Below are positions 9,211-17,135 of a DNA stretch of 42,360 bases, piece after piece (within the stretch, counting starts at the first letter, position 1; every line of letters starts with the position of its first letter). The stretch spans positions 1 through 42,360 of the forward strand of contig DDMS01000061.1 of assembly GCA_002340765.1 (NCBI GenBank). Direction: 5' to 3'. Below the pieces are notes generated by a model, which worked only from the letters and a program-made list of their open reading frames with translations, searched no databases and was not told where the DNA came from. The translations under genes were made by a program, and so were the position numbers. The DNA comes from Flavobacteriaceae bacterium UBA2540. Lineage in GTDB: Bacteria > Bacteroidota > Bacteroidia > Flavobacteriales > Flavobacteriaceae.

Positions 9211-9492
9211 ATGTTTTTAGAAATTGTAACACCAGAAGCTATTTTATTTTCATCAGAAGTGGATTCTATTTCTGTTCCTGGATTAGATGGAGAGTTTCAA
9301 ATATTGAATTATCACGCAGCAATTGTATCTGTATTAAAAGCAGGTGAAATTAAAATTAAAGCATCAAATTATGATATTAAAGAAAAATTTCAAGATAAGT
9401 TCACCAAAACTACAGATGGAAAATTGAGTTTGATAATTAATTCTGGAACTTTAGAATTAAATGATAATAAAACAATTATTTTAGCTGATTAA
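9211..9492 (+). CDS. atpC: F1 ATP synthase subunit epsilon, short form
   Basis: The central-stalk epsilon subunit. The 93 residues cover only the N-terminal beta-sandwich: it opens with the family pattern FLEIVTPEAILFSSEVDSIS and PGLDGEFQILNYHA, and stops at TIILAD, equivalent to the end of the beta domain in E. coli. The C-terminal two-helix hairpin of about 45-50 residues that inhibits ATP hydrolysis in E. coli and Bacillus is absent. The stop is followed by a terminator, and the sequence after it shows no continuation of the domain, so this is a natural short form rather than a frameshift. It lies 13 nt behind atpD in the same operon. Confidence 0.92.
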   Translation: MFLEIVTPEAILFSSEVDSISVPGLDGEFQILNYHAAIVSVLKAGEIKIKASNYDIKEKFQDKFTKTTDGKLSLIINSGTLELNDNKTIILAD

Positions 9493-9513
9493 AAAATTAG
9501 AAGTTTAAATTTT

Positions 9514-9549
9514 AAAAATCTCAAAGTAGTAATTATTTTGAGATTTTTT
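9514..9549 (+). terminator. Rho-independent terminator after atpC
   Basis: AAAAATCTCAAA (9514-9525) pairs perfectly with TTTGAGATTTTT (9537-9548) around an 11-nt loop and ends in a T run. It closes the atpD-atpC operon. Confidence 0.8.
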
Positions 9550-9648
9550 CTTTTAAATTTGGATCAGTTACATTTTTTACTCTCAATATGGATTTATCAC
9601 ACAAAGAACGTGACAAATTTATTGATGAAATCTCTCAACAGAATTGTT

Positions 9649-9854
9649 GACGAAGGACTTATTATAAAACCATATGAAACAATATTCTTAAAATTGGCTT
9701 GAAAGGAGTTGACTTAAAGAGAAATCACAAATGAAATGGATTTGAGTCCAAAAAAAATTCATGGTTATAGAGTTTTTTTTCGTATAAATTTAATCTTAAA
9801 AATAGGGATGGGTTGGTTATATATGCTATAAAAAATAAAATTTACACTCTCTAA
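9649..9854 (+). pseudogene. Remnant of a LuxR/NarL-type response regulator (HTH domain)
   Basis: Reading from 9649, the translation gives FLKLA, stop, KELT, stop, REITNEMDLSPKKIHGYR, which is the DNA-binding LuxR helix-turn-helix of small flavobacterial response regulators (relatives read like FLKLACxELTYKEIAEKMxLSPRTVDGYR). The reading then shifts frame: GLVIYAIKNKIYTL followed by TAA at 9852-9854 is the usual C-terminal end of the same family. Two in-frame stops (TGA near 9700, TAA near 9715) and a frameshift near 9800 show that it is dead. The receiver domain is not recognisable upstream; a short frame at 9588-9650 (DLSHKERDKFIDEISQQNC) could be a scrambled piece, but I cannot assign it. 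It sits between the atpC terminator and rbfA. Confidence 0.75.
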
Positions 9855-9869
9855 AAAAAGTGTAAATTT
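9838..9869. repeat. Perfect 11-bp inverted repeat over the rbfA promoter
   Basis: AAATTTACACT (9838-9848) and AGTGTAAATTT (9859-9869) are exact reverse complements separated by 10 nt. The right arm covers the -7 box TAAATTTG (9863-9870), and the repeat ends 5 nt before the rbfA ATG. It is either a repressor-type operator or an RNA hairpin on read-through transcripts. It has no T tract behind it, so it is a poor terminator. Confidence 0.75.
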
Positions 9870-9870
9870 G
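9863..9870 (+). promoter_or_regulatory. Promoter -7 box for rbfA, almost touching the start codon
   Basis: TAAATTTG matches the consensus exactly and ends only 4 nt before the ATG at 9875, so transcription would start at or next to the ATG (leaderless mRNA). It overlaps the right arm of an inverted repeat. Confidence 0.5.
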
Positions 9871-9874
9871 CGAC

Positions 9875-10270
9875 ATGGAAGAAACAAATAGGCAAAGAAA
9901 AATTGCAGGAGTTTTGCAAAAAGACTTGGTGGATGTGTTGCAAAAAGCAGCACAAGATGGGATGAAAGGAGTCATAATTTCTGTTTCGAAAGTGACTGTA
10001 ACTTCTGATTTGGGAATTGCAAAAGTGTATCTAAGCATTTTTCCATCAGAAAAAAGAGACGAAATTGTAAAAGGAGTGCAGTCAAACACCATTTTAATTC
10101 GTCATGAAATGGCGCAAAGAACCCGAAATCAACTCCGTAGAATGCCAGAATTGTTTTTTTTTGGAGATGACACTTTAGATTATTTGGAAATCATTGATAA
10201 ATCATTAAAAGGTGGAGACGAAAATCCTATCAAAAATCCAACGATATTGCCAAAACGTCAAAAAAGATAA
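9875..10270 (+). CDS. rbfA: Ribosome-binding factor A
   Basis: A 131-residue 30S maturation factor that binds near the 5' end of 16S rRNA and is needed for efficient processing and cold growth. The family's KH-like fold is visible: RQRKIAGVLQKDLVDVLQ at the N-terminus, the SVSKVTVTSDLGIAKVYLSIFP beta region, and LIRHEMAQRTRNQLRRMPELFFFGDDTLDY near the end. The C-terminus is basic (PKRQKR). The permease gene begins about 10 nt downstream, so the two form an operon, a pairing that is common in this group. Confidence 0.94.
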   Translation: MEETNRQRKIAGVLQKDLVDVLQKAAQDGMKGVIISVSKVTVTSDLGIAKVYLSIFPSEKRDEIVKGVQSNTILIRHEMAQRTRNQLRRMPELFFFGDDTLDYLEIIDKSLKGGDENPIKNPTILPKRQKR

Positions 10271-10280
10271 AACCTGCTCT

Positions 10281-11483
10281 TTGCGTTTTTCAACCTACAT
10301 AGCCAAAAGATATTTATTTACTAAAACCAGTAATAACGCTATCAATATCATTACAGTTATTGCTTCATTTGGAGTGATTGTTGGCTCTTTAGCGCTTTTT
10401 ATAATTCTTTCAGGATTTTCAGGCTTGCGAACTTTCAGCTATGGTTTGATAGATAGTGCAAGTCCAAATATTAAAATTTCAGCAACCAAAGGAAAATCTT
10501 TTTTGATTACGGATACTATTACGAAAATTATCAACAACAATTCATCAATTCAAGCAACTTCAAGGGTGATTGAAGAGCGTGTTTTTTTGGAATATGAAGA
10601 GAAAAATGAGATTGCTTTTATCAAAGGAGTTGAAGCAAATTATCCCGAAATCACCAGAATTGATTCCACTTTAAGTGTAGGAATTTGGATTGATACCAAT
10701 TATGTAAACACAGCAGTAATTGGAAGAACGATTGCTTTAAAACTATCTTTAGGCATTCGAAATTCTACAGAACCTTTACGAATTTTAGTCCCAAAACCAG
10801 GAACAGGATTTATAAATCCTCAAAATGCTTTTTATAAAACCGAAGTTCAAATCATTGGTTTGTATTCAGGAACTGAGGAATTTGAAAGTAAATATGTGTT
10901 TGTTTATATTGATCAAGCAGCTAATTTATTGAATTTTACAAAAAATCAAATCACGTCTTTTGAAATCAAATTGAAAGAGAATTCAAATGTTGATGATGTT
11001 GCAGAGCAATTGCAATCTGCATTGGGAACTGATTTCAAAGTAGAGACCAAAGAACAATTGAATGAGGTTTTTTATAAAGTAATCAATACTGAAAATTTTG
11101 TTTCTTATTTGATTTTCACGTTGATTATTATCATTGCGTTGTTCAATGTGATAGGGTCAATAATCATGATGATTATTGATAAAAAGGACAATCTCAAAAC
11201 CCTCTTTAGTTTGGGCGCAACAGTTTCCGAAATCAAAAAAATATTTGTGCTTCAGGGGTTTTTATTAACTCTTTTTGGGATGATTTTTGGACTTGTTTTA
11301 GGTGTTATTTTGGTGTTTCTTCAACAAAAATATGGATGGTTTATGATTACCGAAAGTTTGGCATATCCTGTTGAATTTCAATTTTCAAATTTGTTGATTG
11401 TCATTTTTACCATCACCATTTTAGGATTTATTGCAGCAAAAATTGCGAGTAGCAGAATTACAAGAGAGTTTATTAAAAGGTAG
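10281..11483 (+). CDS. ABC-type lipoprotein-release/FtsX-family permease (LolE-like)
   Basis: A 400-residue inner-membrane permease of the LolC/E-MacB-FtsX class. After a short N-terminus beginning RFSTYIAKRYLFTK there is a first membrane helix (about residues 20-45, ITVIASFGVIVGSLALFIILSG), a periplasmic domain of about 220 residues, then three C-terminal helices typical of the FtsX domain (around LIFTLIIIIALFNVIGS, the segment after FVLQGFLLTLFG, and LLIVIFTITILGF). I place the start at TTG 10281, 10 nt after rbfA, because homologues begin about there; the frame is open further upstream inside rbfA (to 10212), but that overlap would be unlikely. The ATPase partner is not adjacent. Lipoprotein sorting is the best guess from the family, not proven. 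Confidence 0.82.
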   Translation: MRFSTYIAKRYLFTKTSNNAINIITVIASFGVIVGSLALFIILSGFSGLRTFSYGLIDSASPNIKISATKGKSFLITDTITKIINNNSSIQATSRVIEERVFLEYEEKNEIAFIKGVEANYPEITRIDSTLSVGIWIDTNYVNTAVIGRTIALKLSLGIRNSTEPLRILVPKPGTGFINPQNAFYKTEVQIIGLYSGTEEFESKYVFVYIDQAANLLNFTKNQITSFEIKLKENSNVDDVAEQLQSALGTDFKVETKEQLNEVFYKVINTENFVSYLIFTLIIIIALFNVIGSIIMMIIDKKDNLKTLFSLGATVSEIKKIFVLQGFLLTLFGMIFGLVLGVILVFLQQKYGWFMITESLAYPVEFQFSNLLIVIFTITILGFIAAKIASSRITREFIKR

Positions 11484-11515
11484 AAAGCTTTTGGTTTTTT
11501 ATAAAATTATTAAGT

Positions 11516-12508
11516 TTAAACATTCAACAAATTACCAAACATAGCTTCCACTAAATCAAAAGTTTCAAAAATTTTTGTTGGATCATCAGCAGTGACCAAT
11601 TGAGTTCTAAATTCTTTAAAATTCGGAATTCCTTTAAAATAGTTGGTGTAATGTCTCCTTGTTTCAACAATTCCAAGACGCTCGCCTTTCCAATCCATAG
11701 ACCAAGTCAAATGATTTCTTGCAGCCTCAACTCTGTCATGAATTGTTGGTTTTGCTAAATGTTCACCTGTGGCAAAATAATGCTTAATTTCATTAAAAAT
11801 CCATGGATAACCAATGGCTGCTCTGCCAATCATTATTCCATCCAAACCGTATTTTTTTTTATACTCTAAAGCTTTTTCAGGAGAATCAATATCGCCATTT
11901 CCAAAAATTGGCATGGTAATTCTTGGATTATTTTTTACACGAGCAATGTGCGACCAATCAGAATGACCTTTGTACATTTGCGCTCTCGTTCTTGCATGTA
12001 CTGTTAATGCTTGAACCCCAATGTCTTGTAAACGTTCAGCAACCTCATCAATATTGATAGAGTTTTCGTCCCAACCCAAACGTGTTTTTACGGTTACAGG
12101 AAGATTTGTTCCTTTGATGACAGCTTTGGTTAATCGAACCATTAAATCAACATCTTTCAAAACTCCTGCACCAGCACCTTTACAAACTACTTTTTTTACA
12201 GGACAACCAAAGTTAATGTCCACTAAATCAGGTTGAACAGCATCAACAATTCGGGATGACATTTCCATTGCTTCTTCATCTCCACCAAATATTTGAATTC
12301 CAACAGGACGCTCGTAATCAAAAATATCTAACTTCATTTTACTTTTCATAGCATCACGAATTAAGCCTTCTGAAGATATAAATTCTGTGTACATCAAATC
12401 AGCTCCATGCAATTTGCACAAGCGACGAAAAGGTGGATCAGAAACATCTTCCATAGGTGCTAATAATAAGGGAAAATCCGGAAGTTCTATGTTGCCTATT
12501 TTTATCAA
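11516..12508 (-). CDS. tRNA-dihydrouridine synthase (DusB-like)
   Basis: A 330-residue flavoenzyme that reduces specific uridines to dihydrouridine in the tRNA D-loop. Typical features are the FMN barrel start LLLAPMEDVSDPPFRRL (15-30), YTEFISSEGLI, the catalytic Cys102 in VDINFGCPVKKV, AGAGVLKD, the VKTRLGWDE phosphate-region segment, TVHARTRAQMYKG, and FGNGDI followed by GIMIGRAAIGYPWIF. The length suits the DusB class. The start is TTG at 12508; homologues start with the same MxKIGNIELP, and no in-frame ATG is nearer. It is co-directional with the M28 peptidase gene upstream, separated by 37 nt. Confidence 0.93.
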   Translation of the reverse strand: MIKIGNIELPDFPLLLAPMEDVSDPPFRRLCKLHGADLMYTEFISSEGLIRDAMKSKMKLDIFDYERPVGIQIFGGDEEAMEMSSRIVDAVQPDLVDINFGCPVKKVVCKGAGAGVLKDVDLMVRLTKAVIKGTNLPVTVKTRLGWDENSINIDEVAERLQDIGVQALTVHARTRAQMYKGHSDWSHIARVKNNPRITMPIFGNGDIDSPEKALEYKKKYGLDGIMIGRAAIGYPWIFNEIKHYFATGEHLAKPTIHDRVEAARNHLTWSMDWKGERLGIVETRRHYTNYFKGIPNFKEFRTQLVTADDPTKIFETFDLVEAMFGNLLNV

Positions 12509-12545
12509 AATAAATTTTTTTAAATTTTAAAAAGGGATGTTAAGC

Positions 12546-13769
12546 TTAAAAATTAATTTCCGTTGAAACTTCTTTTTCACCTCTTTTTACAATTACGGAT
12601 GTTTTATCGCCTTCTTTAAAGATGGATAAAGCTCGCATATAACTCATCATATTCGTAATCGTACTATCCCCTAATTGAACGATGATATCTCCTTTTTTCA
12701 ATCTAGCTCTTTGAGCTGCTTTTCCTTCTGAAACTCCATCAATTCGCATGCCTTTTCCATCATATAAGTAATCAGGAATTATACCCAAACCTACTTTAAA
12801 ACGCGGTGTAGATTCACTTTCATTCACTGTTTTTCTGAAAGCTAATTTTCCATTATCATCCAAATCACTAATGATATTAAAAATATATTCCGAAATCAAT
12901 TTCATTCCGTCATAATTTAGTTTTTCTGAATCATCACTTGGTTTGTGGTAATCTTCATGCTGACCTGTAAAAAAATGCAACACAGGAATATCTGCCAAAT
13001 AAAAACTGGTATGATCACTTGGACCAACTCCAGATTCTTGCTGAACTAATTTAAAATTAGTGTTATAAGATTTTAACACTTGCTTAAAAATTGGTGATGT
13101 TCCTGTTCCGTAAACTGCTAAAGTGCTGTCTTTTTTCATTCGTCCAACCATATCCATATTTATCATGTAGGAAACTTTTTTGATGTCAATTGTTGGATTT
13201 TTTACAAAATAATTAGACCCTAATAAACCCATCTCTTCACCAGAAAAAGCCATGAATAAATAATTATTTTTGGTGTTTTTATCTTTTAGTTTTGCGGCTA
13301 AGTTCAGTAAAACAGCAACTCCTGATGCATTATCATCTGCACCATTATGCACTGCTTTGATAGCATCTCTGTATAAAGAACCTTCACCACCAAAACCCAA
13401 ATGGTCAAAATGTGCTCCAATTATAATGGTGTTTTCTGCGTTGTTATCTAAAAATCCAATGACATTATTTCCGGTAATCGTTCCATCACCATTCACATCA
13501 AATTTCACTTCATCATGTGGATTTGTTTTTGGTTTGAAACTAAAAGTTTGCAGAAAACCTGAAGTTCCTTTTGGTTGCAATCCCAATTGTTTAAATCGAT
13601 TTTCAATATATGTTGCAGCTTCTTTTTCACCTTTTGTACCTGTTTGTCTTCCTTCTAAAGCATCAGAAGCTAAAAAAGTGACATCTTCAGCAATTAGATT
13701 TTCTTGATTTATTTGTGGCTTGCAACTAAAAACAAAACCCAAAAAGATAAGAAATAGGATATTTTTCAT
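12546..13769 (-). CDS. M28-family zinc aminopeptidase lipoprotein with C-terminal PDZ domain
   Basis: A 407-residue exported metallopeptidase. The lipoprotein signal ends FVFSC with lipidation at Cys16. The catalytic domain (about 20-300) shows the M28 zinc and catalytic elements: IIGAHFDHLG, NGADDNASG, SGEEMGLLGS, MINMDMVGR, and the final ligand region VGPSDHTSFY leading to HEDYHKPSDD. A PDZ domain occupies about 315-405 (GIRIDGVSEGKAAQRARLKKGDIIVQLGD-like segment). It probably trims peptides in the periplasm or at the cell surface. Its promoter faces that of the PD40 lipoprotein gene in a 45-bp spacer. The family is clear; the substrate is unknown. Confidence 0.92.
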   Translation of the reverse strand: MKNILFLIFLGFVFSCKPQINQENLIAEDVTFLASDALEGRQTGTKGEKEAATYIENRFKQLGLQPKGTSGFLQTFSFKPKTNPHDEVKFDVNGDGTITGNNVIGFLDNNAENTIIIGAHFDHLGFGGEGSLYRDAIKAVHNGADDNASGVAVLLNLAAKLKDKNTKNNYLFMAFSGEEMGLLGSNYFVKNPTIDIKKVSYMINMDMVGRMKKDSTLAVYGTGTSPIFKQVLKSYNTNFKLVQQESGVGPSDHTSFYLADIPVLHFFTGQHEDYHKPSDDSEKLNYDGMKLISEYIFNIISDLDDNGKLAFRKTVNESESTPRFKVGLGIIPDYLYDGKGMRIDGVSEGKAAQRARLKKGDIIVQLGDSTITNMMSYMRALSIFKEGDKTSVIVKRGEKEVSTEINF

Positions 13770-13781
13770 AGTGTTATCTAT

Positions 13782-13797
13782 TATTTTTGCAAAGTTA
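13782..13797. promoter_or_regulatory. Abutting divergent -7 boxes between the M28 and PD40 genes
   Basis: On the plus strand TATTTTTG occupies 13782-13789; on the minus strand TAACTTTG occupies 13797-13790. Both match TAnnTTTG, and they touch end to end. Leaders would be about 18 nt (plus) and 14 nt (minus). Neither has a clear TTG at the usual -33 distance. Confidence 0.55.
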
Positions 13798-13814
13798 AAT
13801 AATTTAGAAACAAT

Positions 13815-14897
13815 ATGAGAGTTCTTTCACTTCTTCTATTAGCTTGTGTATTAGTTTCGTGTAAAAACGAAAAAAAACAACTTATAATTGATCAAAAAAA
13901 AAATCCGTTGATTTATCCGGATGAAAAACACTTTAAAAATCTCACGCAAATTACTTTTGGGGGTGACAATGCTGAGGCATATTGGAGTTTTGATGACAAG
14001 CAAATCGTTTTTCAATCTAATAATAAAAATTGGAATGTAAACTGTGATCAAATGTTTTTGATGAATGTTGGCGAAACTTTCAAAAATAAAATGCCGCCAA
14101 TGATTTCAACAGGATTTGGACGTACAACGTGTGCTTATTTTTTGCTTGATAACAAGCATTTTGTATATGCTTCAACGCATTTGGTTGACAAGGAATGTCC
14201 TGAGGTTCCTTTGCGCAAAAACGGAAAATATGTATGGCCAATCTATGATTCGTTTGATATTTTTATGTCAGATTTACAAGGGAATATTGTCAAACAATTG
14301 ACAAATCAAATTGGGTATGATGCTGAAGCAACTGTCTCTCCAAAAGGCGATAAAATCGTTTTTACTTCTACAAGAACTGGTGATTTAGAATTGTTTACGA
14401 TGAATATTGATGGCACAAATGTAAAACAAATTACCAACGAATTGGGGTATGATGGAGGTGCATTTTTTTCTCCTGATGGAACAAAATTAATTTTCAGAGC
14501 TTCAAGACCAAAAACAGCAGAAGAAATCAAAGCATATAAGGATTTGTTAGCTCAAGGTTTGGTGGAACCAACAGATATGGAATTATTTATTTGCAATTCA
14601 GATGGTTCAGAATTACGTCAATTAACCGAATTAGGAAACGCCAATTGGAGTCCGTTTTTTCATCCTTCAGGAAAAAAAATACTATTTTCTTCAAATTTTG
14701 AAGCGGAAAGAGGATTTCCTTTCAATTTGTATATGATAGATTTGGATGGGAAAAATTTAGAAAGAGTCACTCATGGAGAAACTTTTGATGCATTTCCTGT
14801 GTTTTCAAATGACGGAAAAAAATTGATTTTTTCATCCAATAGAAATAATGGTGGAGGAAGAGATACCAACTTGTTTATTGCAGAATGGCAGGATTAA
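13815..14897 (+). CDS. PD40/TolB-like beta-propeller lipoprotein
   Basis: A 360-residue lipoprotein: the signal MRVLSLLLLACVLVSC ends in a lipobox with Cys16. The mature part is made of repeated WD40-like PD40 blades, seen as segments such as GYDAEATVSPKGDKIVFTS, GYDGGAFFSPDGTKLIFRA, NWSPFFHPSGKKILFSS and FDAFPVFSNDGKKLIFSS, each followed by a short listing of values. Such propellers, like that of TolB, act as binding platforms in the periplasm or at the outer membrane; no catalytic domain follows the propeller, unlike in the S9 peptidases. It is divergent from the M28-PDZ peptidase, so the two may be functionally connected, but this rests only on position. Confidence 0.85.
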   Translation: MRVLSLLLLACVLVSCKNEKKQLIIDQKKNPLIYPDEKHFKNLTQITFGGDNAEAYWSFDDKQIVFQSNNKNWNVNCDQMFLMNVGETFKNKMPPMISTGFGRTTCAYFLLDNKHFVYASTHLVDKECPEVPLRKNGKYVWPIYDSFDIFMSDLQGNIVKQLTNQIGYDAEATVSPKGDKIVFTSTRTGDLELFTMNIDGTNVKQITNELGYDGGAFFSPDGTKLIFRASRPKTAEEIKAYKDLLAQGLVEPTDMELFICNSDGSELRQLTELGNANWSPFFHPSGKKILFSSNFEAERGFPFNLYMIDLDGKNLERVTHGETFDAFPVFSNDGKKLIFSSNRNNGGGRDTNLFIAEWQD

Positions 14898-14975
14898 TAG
14901 TATTCAAGGTTTAAAATTCAAAATTCAAATTTTGCTTGGACAAAAGAAAAAATTCTTAAAAATATTGAAATCTTA

Positions 14976-15209
14976 ATGCGAAGTAAATTTACTGAGCCAA
15001 AAGAAGCTTTTGATTTTTACGACGAAGACAAAGATGGTTTTTTGACAAAAAATGATTTCAAAAATTTGCTGAAAGAAGCCAATGTCAGTATTTTAATTCG
15101 TGGTTTGTTTGCCGAATTTATGCTACAAAGTTTTGATAAAAATGGCGATGAATTGGATGATTGGCAAGAATTTCAAGCGGCGATTTTAGAGACCAATCTG
15201 AGAAAATAA
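14976..15209 (+). CDS. Small EF-hand calcium-binding protein
   Basis: A 77-residue acidic protein with two EF-hand loops. The first, DEDKDGFLTKND (about 18-29), has Asp at positions 1, 3 and 5, Gly at 6 and Asp at 12. The second, DKNGDELDDWQE (about 54-65), has the acidic ligands at 1, 3, 5 and 12 but lacks the usual Gly at 6. There is no signal peptide or membrane helix, so it is predicted to be cytoplasmic. It is co-directional with lepA, 84 nt upstream of it, but lepA has its own promoter-like box. Binding of calcium is inferred from the motifs; the cellular role is unknown. Confidence 0.8.
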   Translation: MRSKFTEPKEAFDFYDEDKDGFLTKNDFKNLLKEANVSILIRGLFAEFMLQSFDKNGDELDDWQEFQAAILETNLRK

Positions 15210-15259
15210 AATAGATAAATATCATTGAATCCATCTAATTTTTGAAACTATCTATTATG

Positions 15260-15267
15260 TATCTTTA
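15260..15267 (+). promoter_or_regulatory. Variant -7 box (TATCTTTA) upstream of lepA
   Basis: TATCTTTA differs from TAnnTTTG only in the last base and lies 26 nt before the lepA ATG. The 10-mer GTATCTTTAC around it recurs upstream of clpP and asnS. A TTTG at 15241-15244 lies 15 nt upstream, closer than the usual spacing. Confidence 0.4.
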
Positions 15268-15293
15268 CAACCTTAAAGGAAGATTGAAAACGC

Positions 15294-17090
15294 ATGAAAA
15301 ACATAAGAAATTTTTGCATTATCGCGCACATTGATCATGGTAAAAGCACGTTAGCAGACCGTTTATTAGATTTTACAGGTACTGTAACCGAACGTGAAAA
15401 GCAAGACCAATTGTTAGATAATATGGATTTGGAGCGCGAACGTGGCATTACAATCAAATCTCATGCAATTCAGATGGATTATGAATTTGAAGGAGAAAAA
15501 TATACTTTAAATCTAATAGACACTCCTGGTCACGTAGATTTTTCTTACGAAGTTTCGCGTTCAATTGCAGCTTGTGAAGGTGCTTTGTTGATTGTTGATG
15601 CTGCTCAAAGTATTCAAGCGCAAACGATTTCAAATTTATATTTGGCGTTAGAAAATGACTTGGAAATTATTCCGGTGTTGAATAAAGTGGATTTACCATC
15701 CGCAAATCCTGAAGAAGTAACTGATGATATTGTAGATTTATTAGGATGTAATCCAGAGGATGTGATTCATGCAAGTGGAAAAACAGGTTTTGGAGTTGGT
15801 AATATTTTGGAAGCAATTATTCGTAAAATTCCTGCGCCAAAAGGAAATCCTGATGCGCCTTTGAAAGCCTTGATTTTTGATTCAGTATACAATTCATACA
15901 GAGGAATTGAAACCTATTTTAGAGTGATTGATGGCAGCATCAAAAAAAATCAACAAATCAAATTCATGGCAACAGGTAATCAATATGGAGCTGATGAAGT
16001 GGGTACTTTAAAGTTGACACAAGTTGTTAAAAATGAAGTAAAAACAGGGGATGTTGGTTATTTAATTACCGGTATTAAAACTGCAAAAGAAGTGAAAGTA
16101 GGAGATACCATTACTGATTTTGCCAATCCAACTGCAGAGAAAATAGATGGTTTTGAAGATGTAAAACCAATGGTTTTTGCAGGAATTTATCCTGTTGACA
16201 CTGAGGAATATGAGGAATTGCGTTCTTCTATGGAAAAACTCCAATTAAATGATGCCTCCTTGGTGTTTCAACCAGAAAGTTCAGCTGCTTTGGGTTTTGG
16301 TTTTCGTTGTGGATTTCTTGGGATGTTGCACATGGAAATCATTCAAGAACGTCTTGAACGTGAATTTAACATGACTGTAATTACCACAGTTCCAAACGTT
16401 TCTTATCACGCCTTTACCAAAAAAGAACCTGAAAAAGCAATTATTGTAAACAATCCCTCTGATTTGCCTGATCCATCAAGATTAGACAGAGTTGAGGAAC
16501 CTTATATCAAAGCATCAATTATTACAAAATCGGATTTTGTGGGTCAAGTAATGGGATTATGTATTGAAAAACGAGGACAAATTGTAAATCAAACTTACTT
16601 AACTCCGGTCAGAGTTGAGTTGGTTTTCAATATGCCTTTGGCTGAAATTGTTTTCGATTTTTATGATCGATTAAAAACAGTTTCCAAAGGATATGCTTCT
16701 TTTGATTATCATCCAATTGGTATGAGAGAATCAAAATTAGTGCGTGTTGATATGCTTTTAAATGCGCAACCTGTTGACGCACTTTCTGCATTATTGCACG
16801 TGGATAATGCTTACGGAATTGGAAAGCGTATTTGCGAAAAACTAAAAGAATTGATTCCTCGTCAGCAATTTGACATCCCTATTCAGGCAGCTATTGGCAC
16901 AAAAATTATTGCTCGAGAAACTGTAAAAGCATTGAGAAAAGATGTAACTGCAAAATGTTATGGAGGTGATATTTCTCGTAAAAGAAAATTACTCGAAAAA
17001 CAGAAAAAAGGAAAGAAAAGAATGCGTCAAGTGGGGAATGTAGAAATTCCACAAGAAGCATTTATGGCAGTTTTAAAGCTGAATGATTAA
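15294..17090 (+). CDS. lepA: Elongation factor 4 (LepA) GTPase
   Basis: A 598-residue translational GTPase that binds ribosomes and influences back-translocation or 30S biogenesis. The G domain shows AHIDHGKS (11-18), the RERGITIKSHA switch region, DTPGHVDF and NKVDLP. EF-G-like domains II, III and V follow, and the C-terminal LepA-specific domain ends with KCYGGDISRKRKLLEKQKKGKKRM, the characteristic signature. The length is that of the family (about 598). A bidirectional terminator follows. Confidence 0.97.
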   Translation: MKNIRNFCIIAHIDHGKSTLADRLLDFTGTVTEREKQDQLLDNMDLERERGITIKSHAIQMDYEFEGEKYTLNLIDTPGHVDFSYEVSRSIAACEGALLIVDAAQSIQAQTISNLYLALENDLEIIPVLNKVDLPSANPEEVTDDIVDLLGCNPEDVIHASGKTGFGVGNILEAIIRKIPAPKGNPDAPLKALIFDSVYNSYRGIETYFRVIDGSIKKNQQIKFMATGNQYGADEVGTLKLTQVVKNEVKTGDVGYLITGIKTAKEVKVGDTITDFANPTAEKIDGFEDVKPMVFAGIYPVDTEEYEELRSSMEKLQLNDASLVFQPESSAALGFGFRCGFLGMLHMEIIQERLEREFNMTVITTVPNVSYHAFTKKEPEKAIIVNNPSDLPDPSRLDRVEEPYIKASIITKSDFVGQVMGLCIEKRGQIVNQTYLTPVRVELVFNMPLAEIVFDFYDRLKTVSKGYASFDYHPIGMRESKLVRVDMLLNAQPVDALSALLHVDNAYGIGKRICEKLKELIPRQQFDIPIQAAIGTKIIARETVKALRKDVTAKCYGGDISRKRKLLEKQKKGKKRMRQVGNVEIPQEAFMAVLKLND

Positions 17091-17135
17091 TCAAATTCAA
17101 AGTTTAGAAATCAACAATTCAACTTTGATGTAAAT

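Noticed and set aside
9700..9705. TGA at a position where relatives have Cys, which suggested selenocysteine
   Set aside because: A TAA and a frameshift follow within the same domain, so the gene is decayed; no SECIS-like hairpin or selenocysteine genes are seen.
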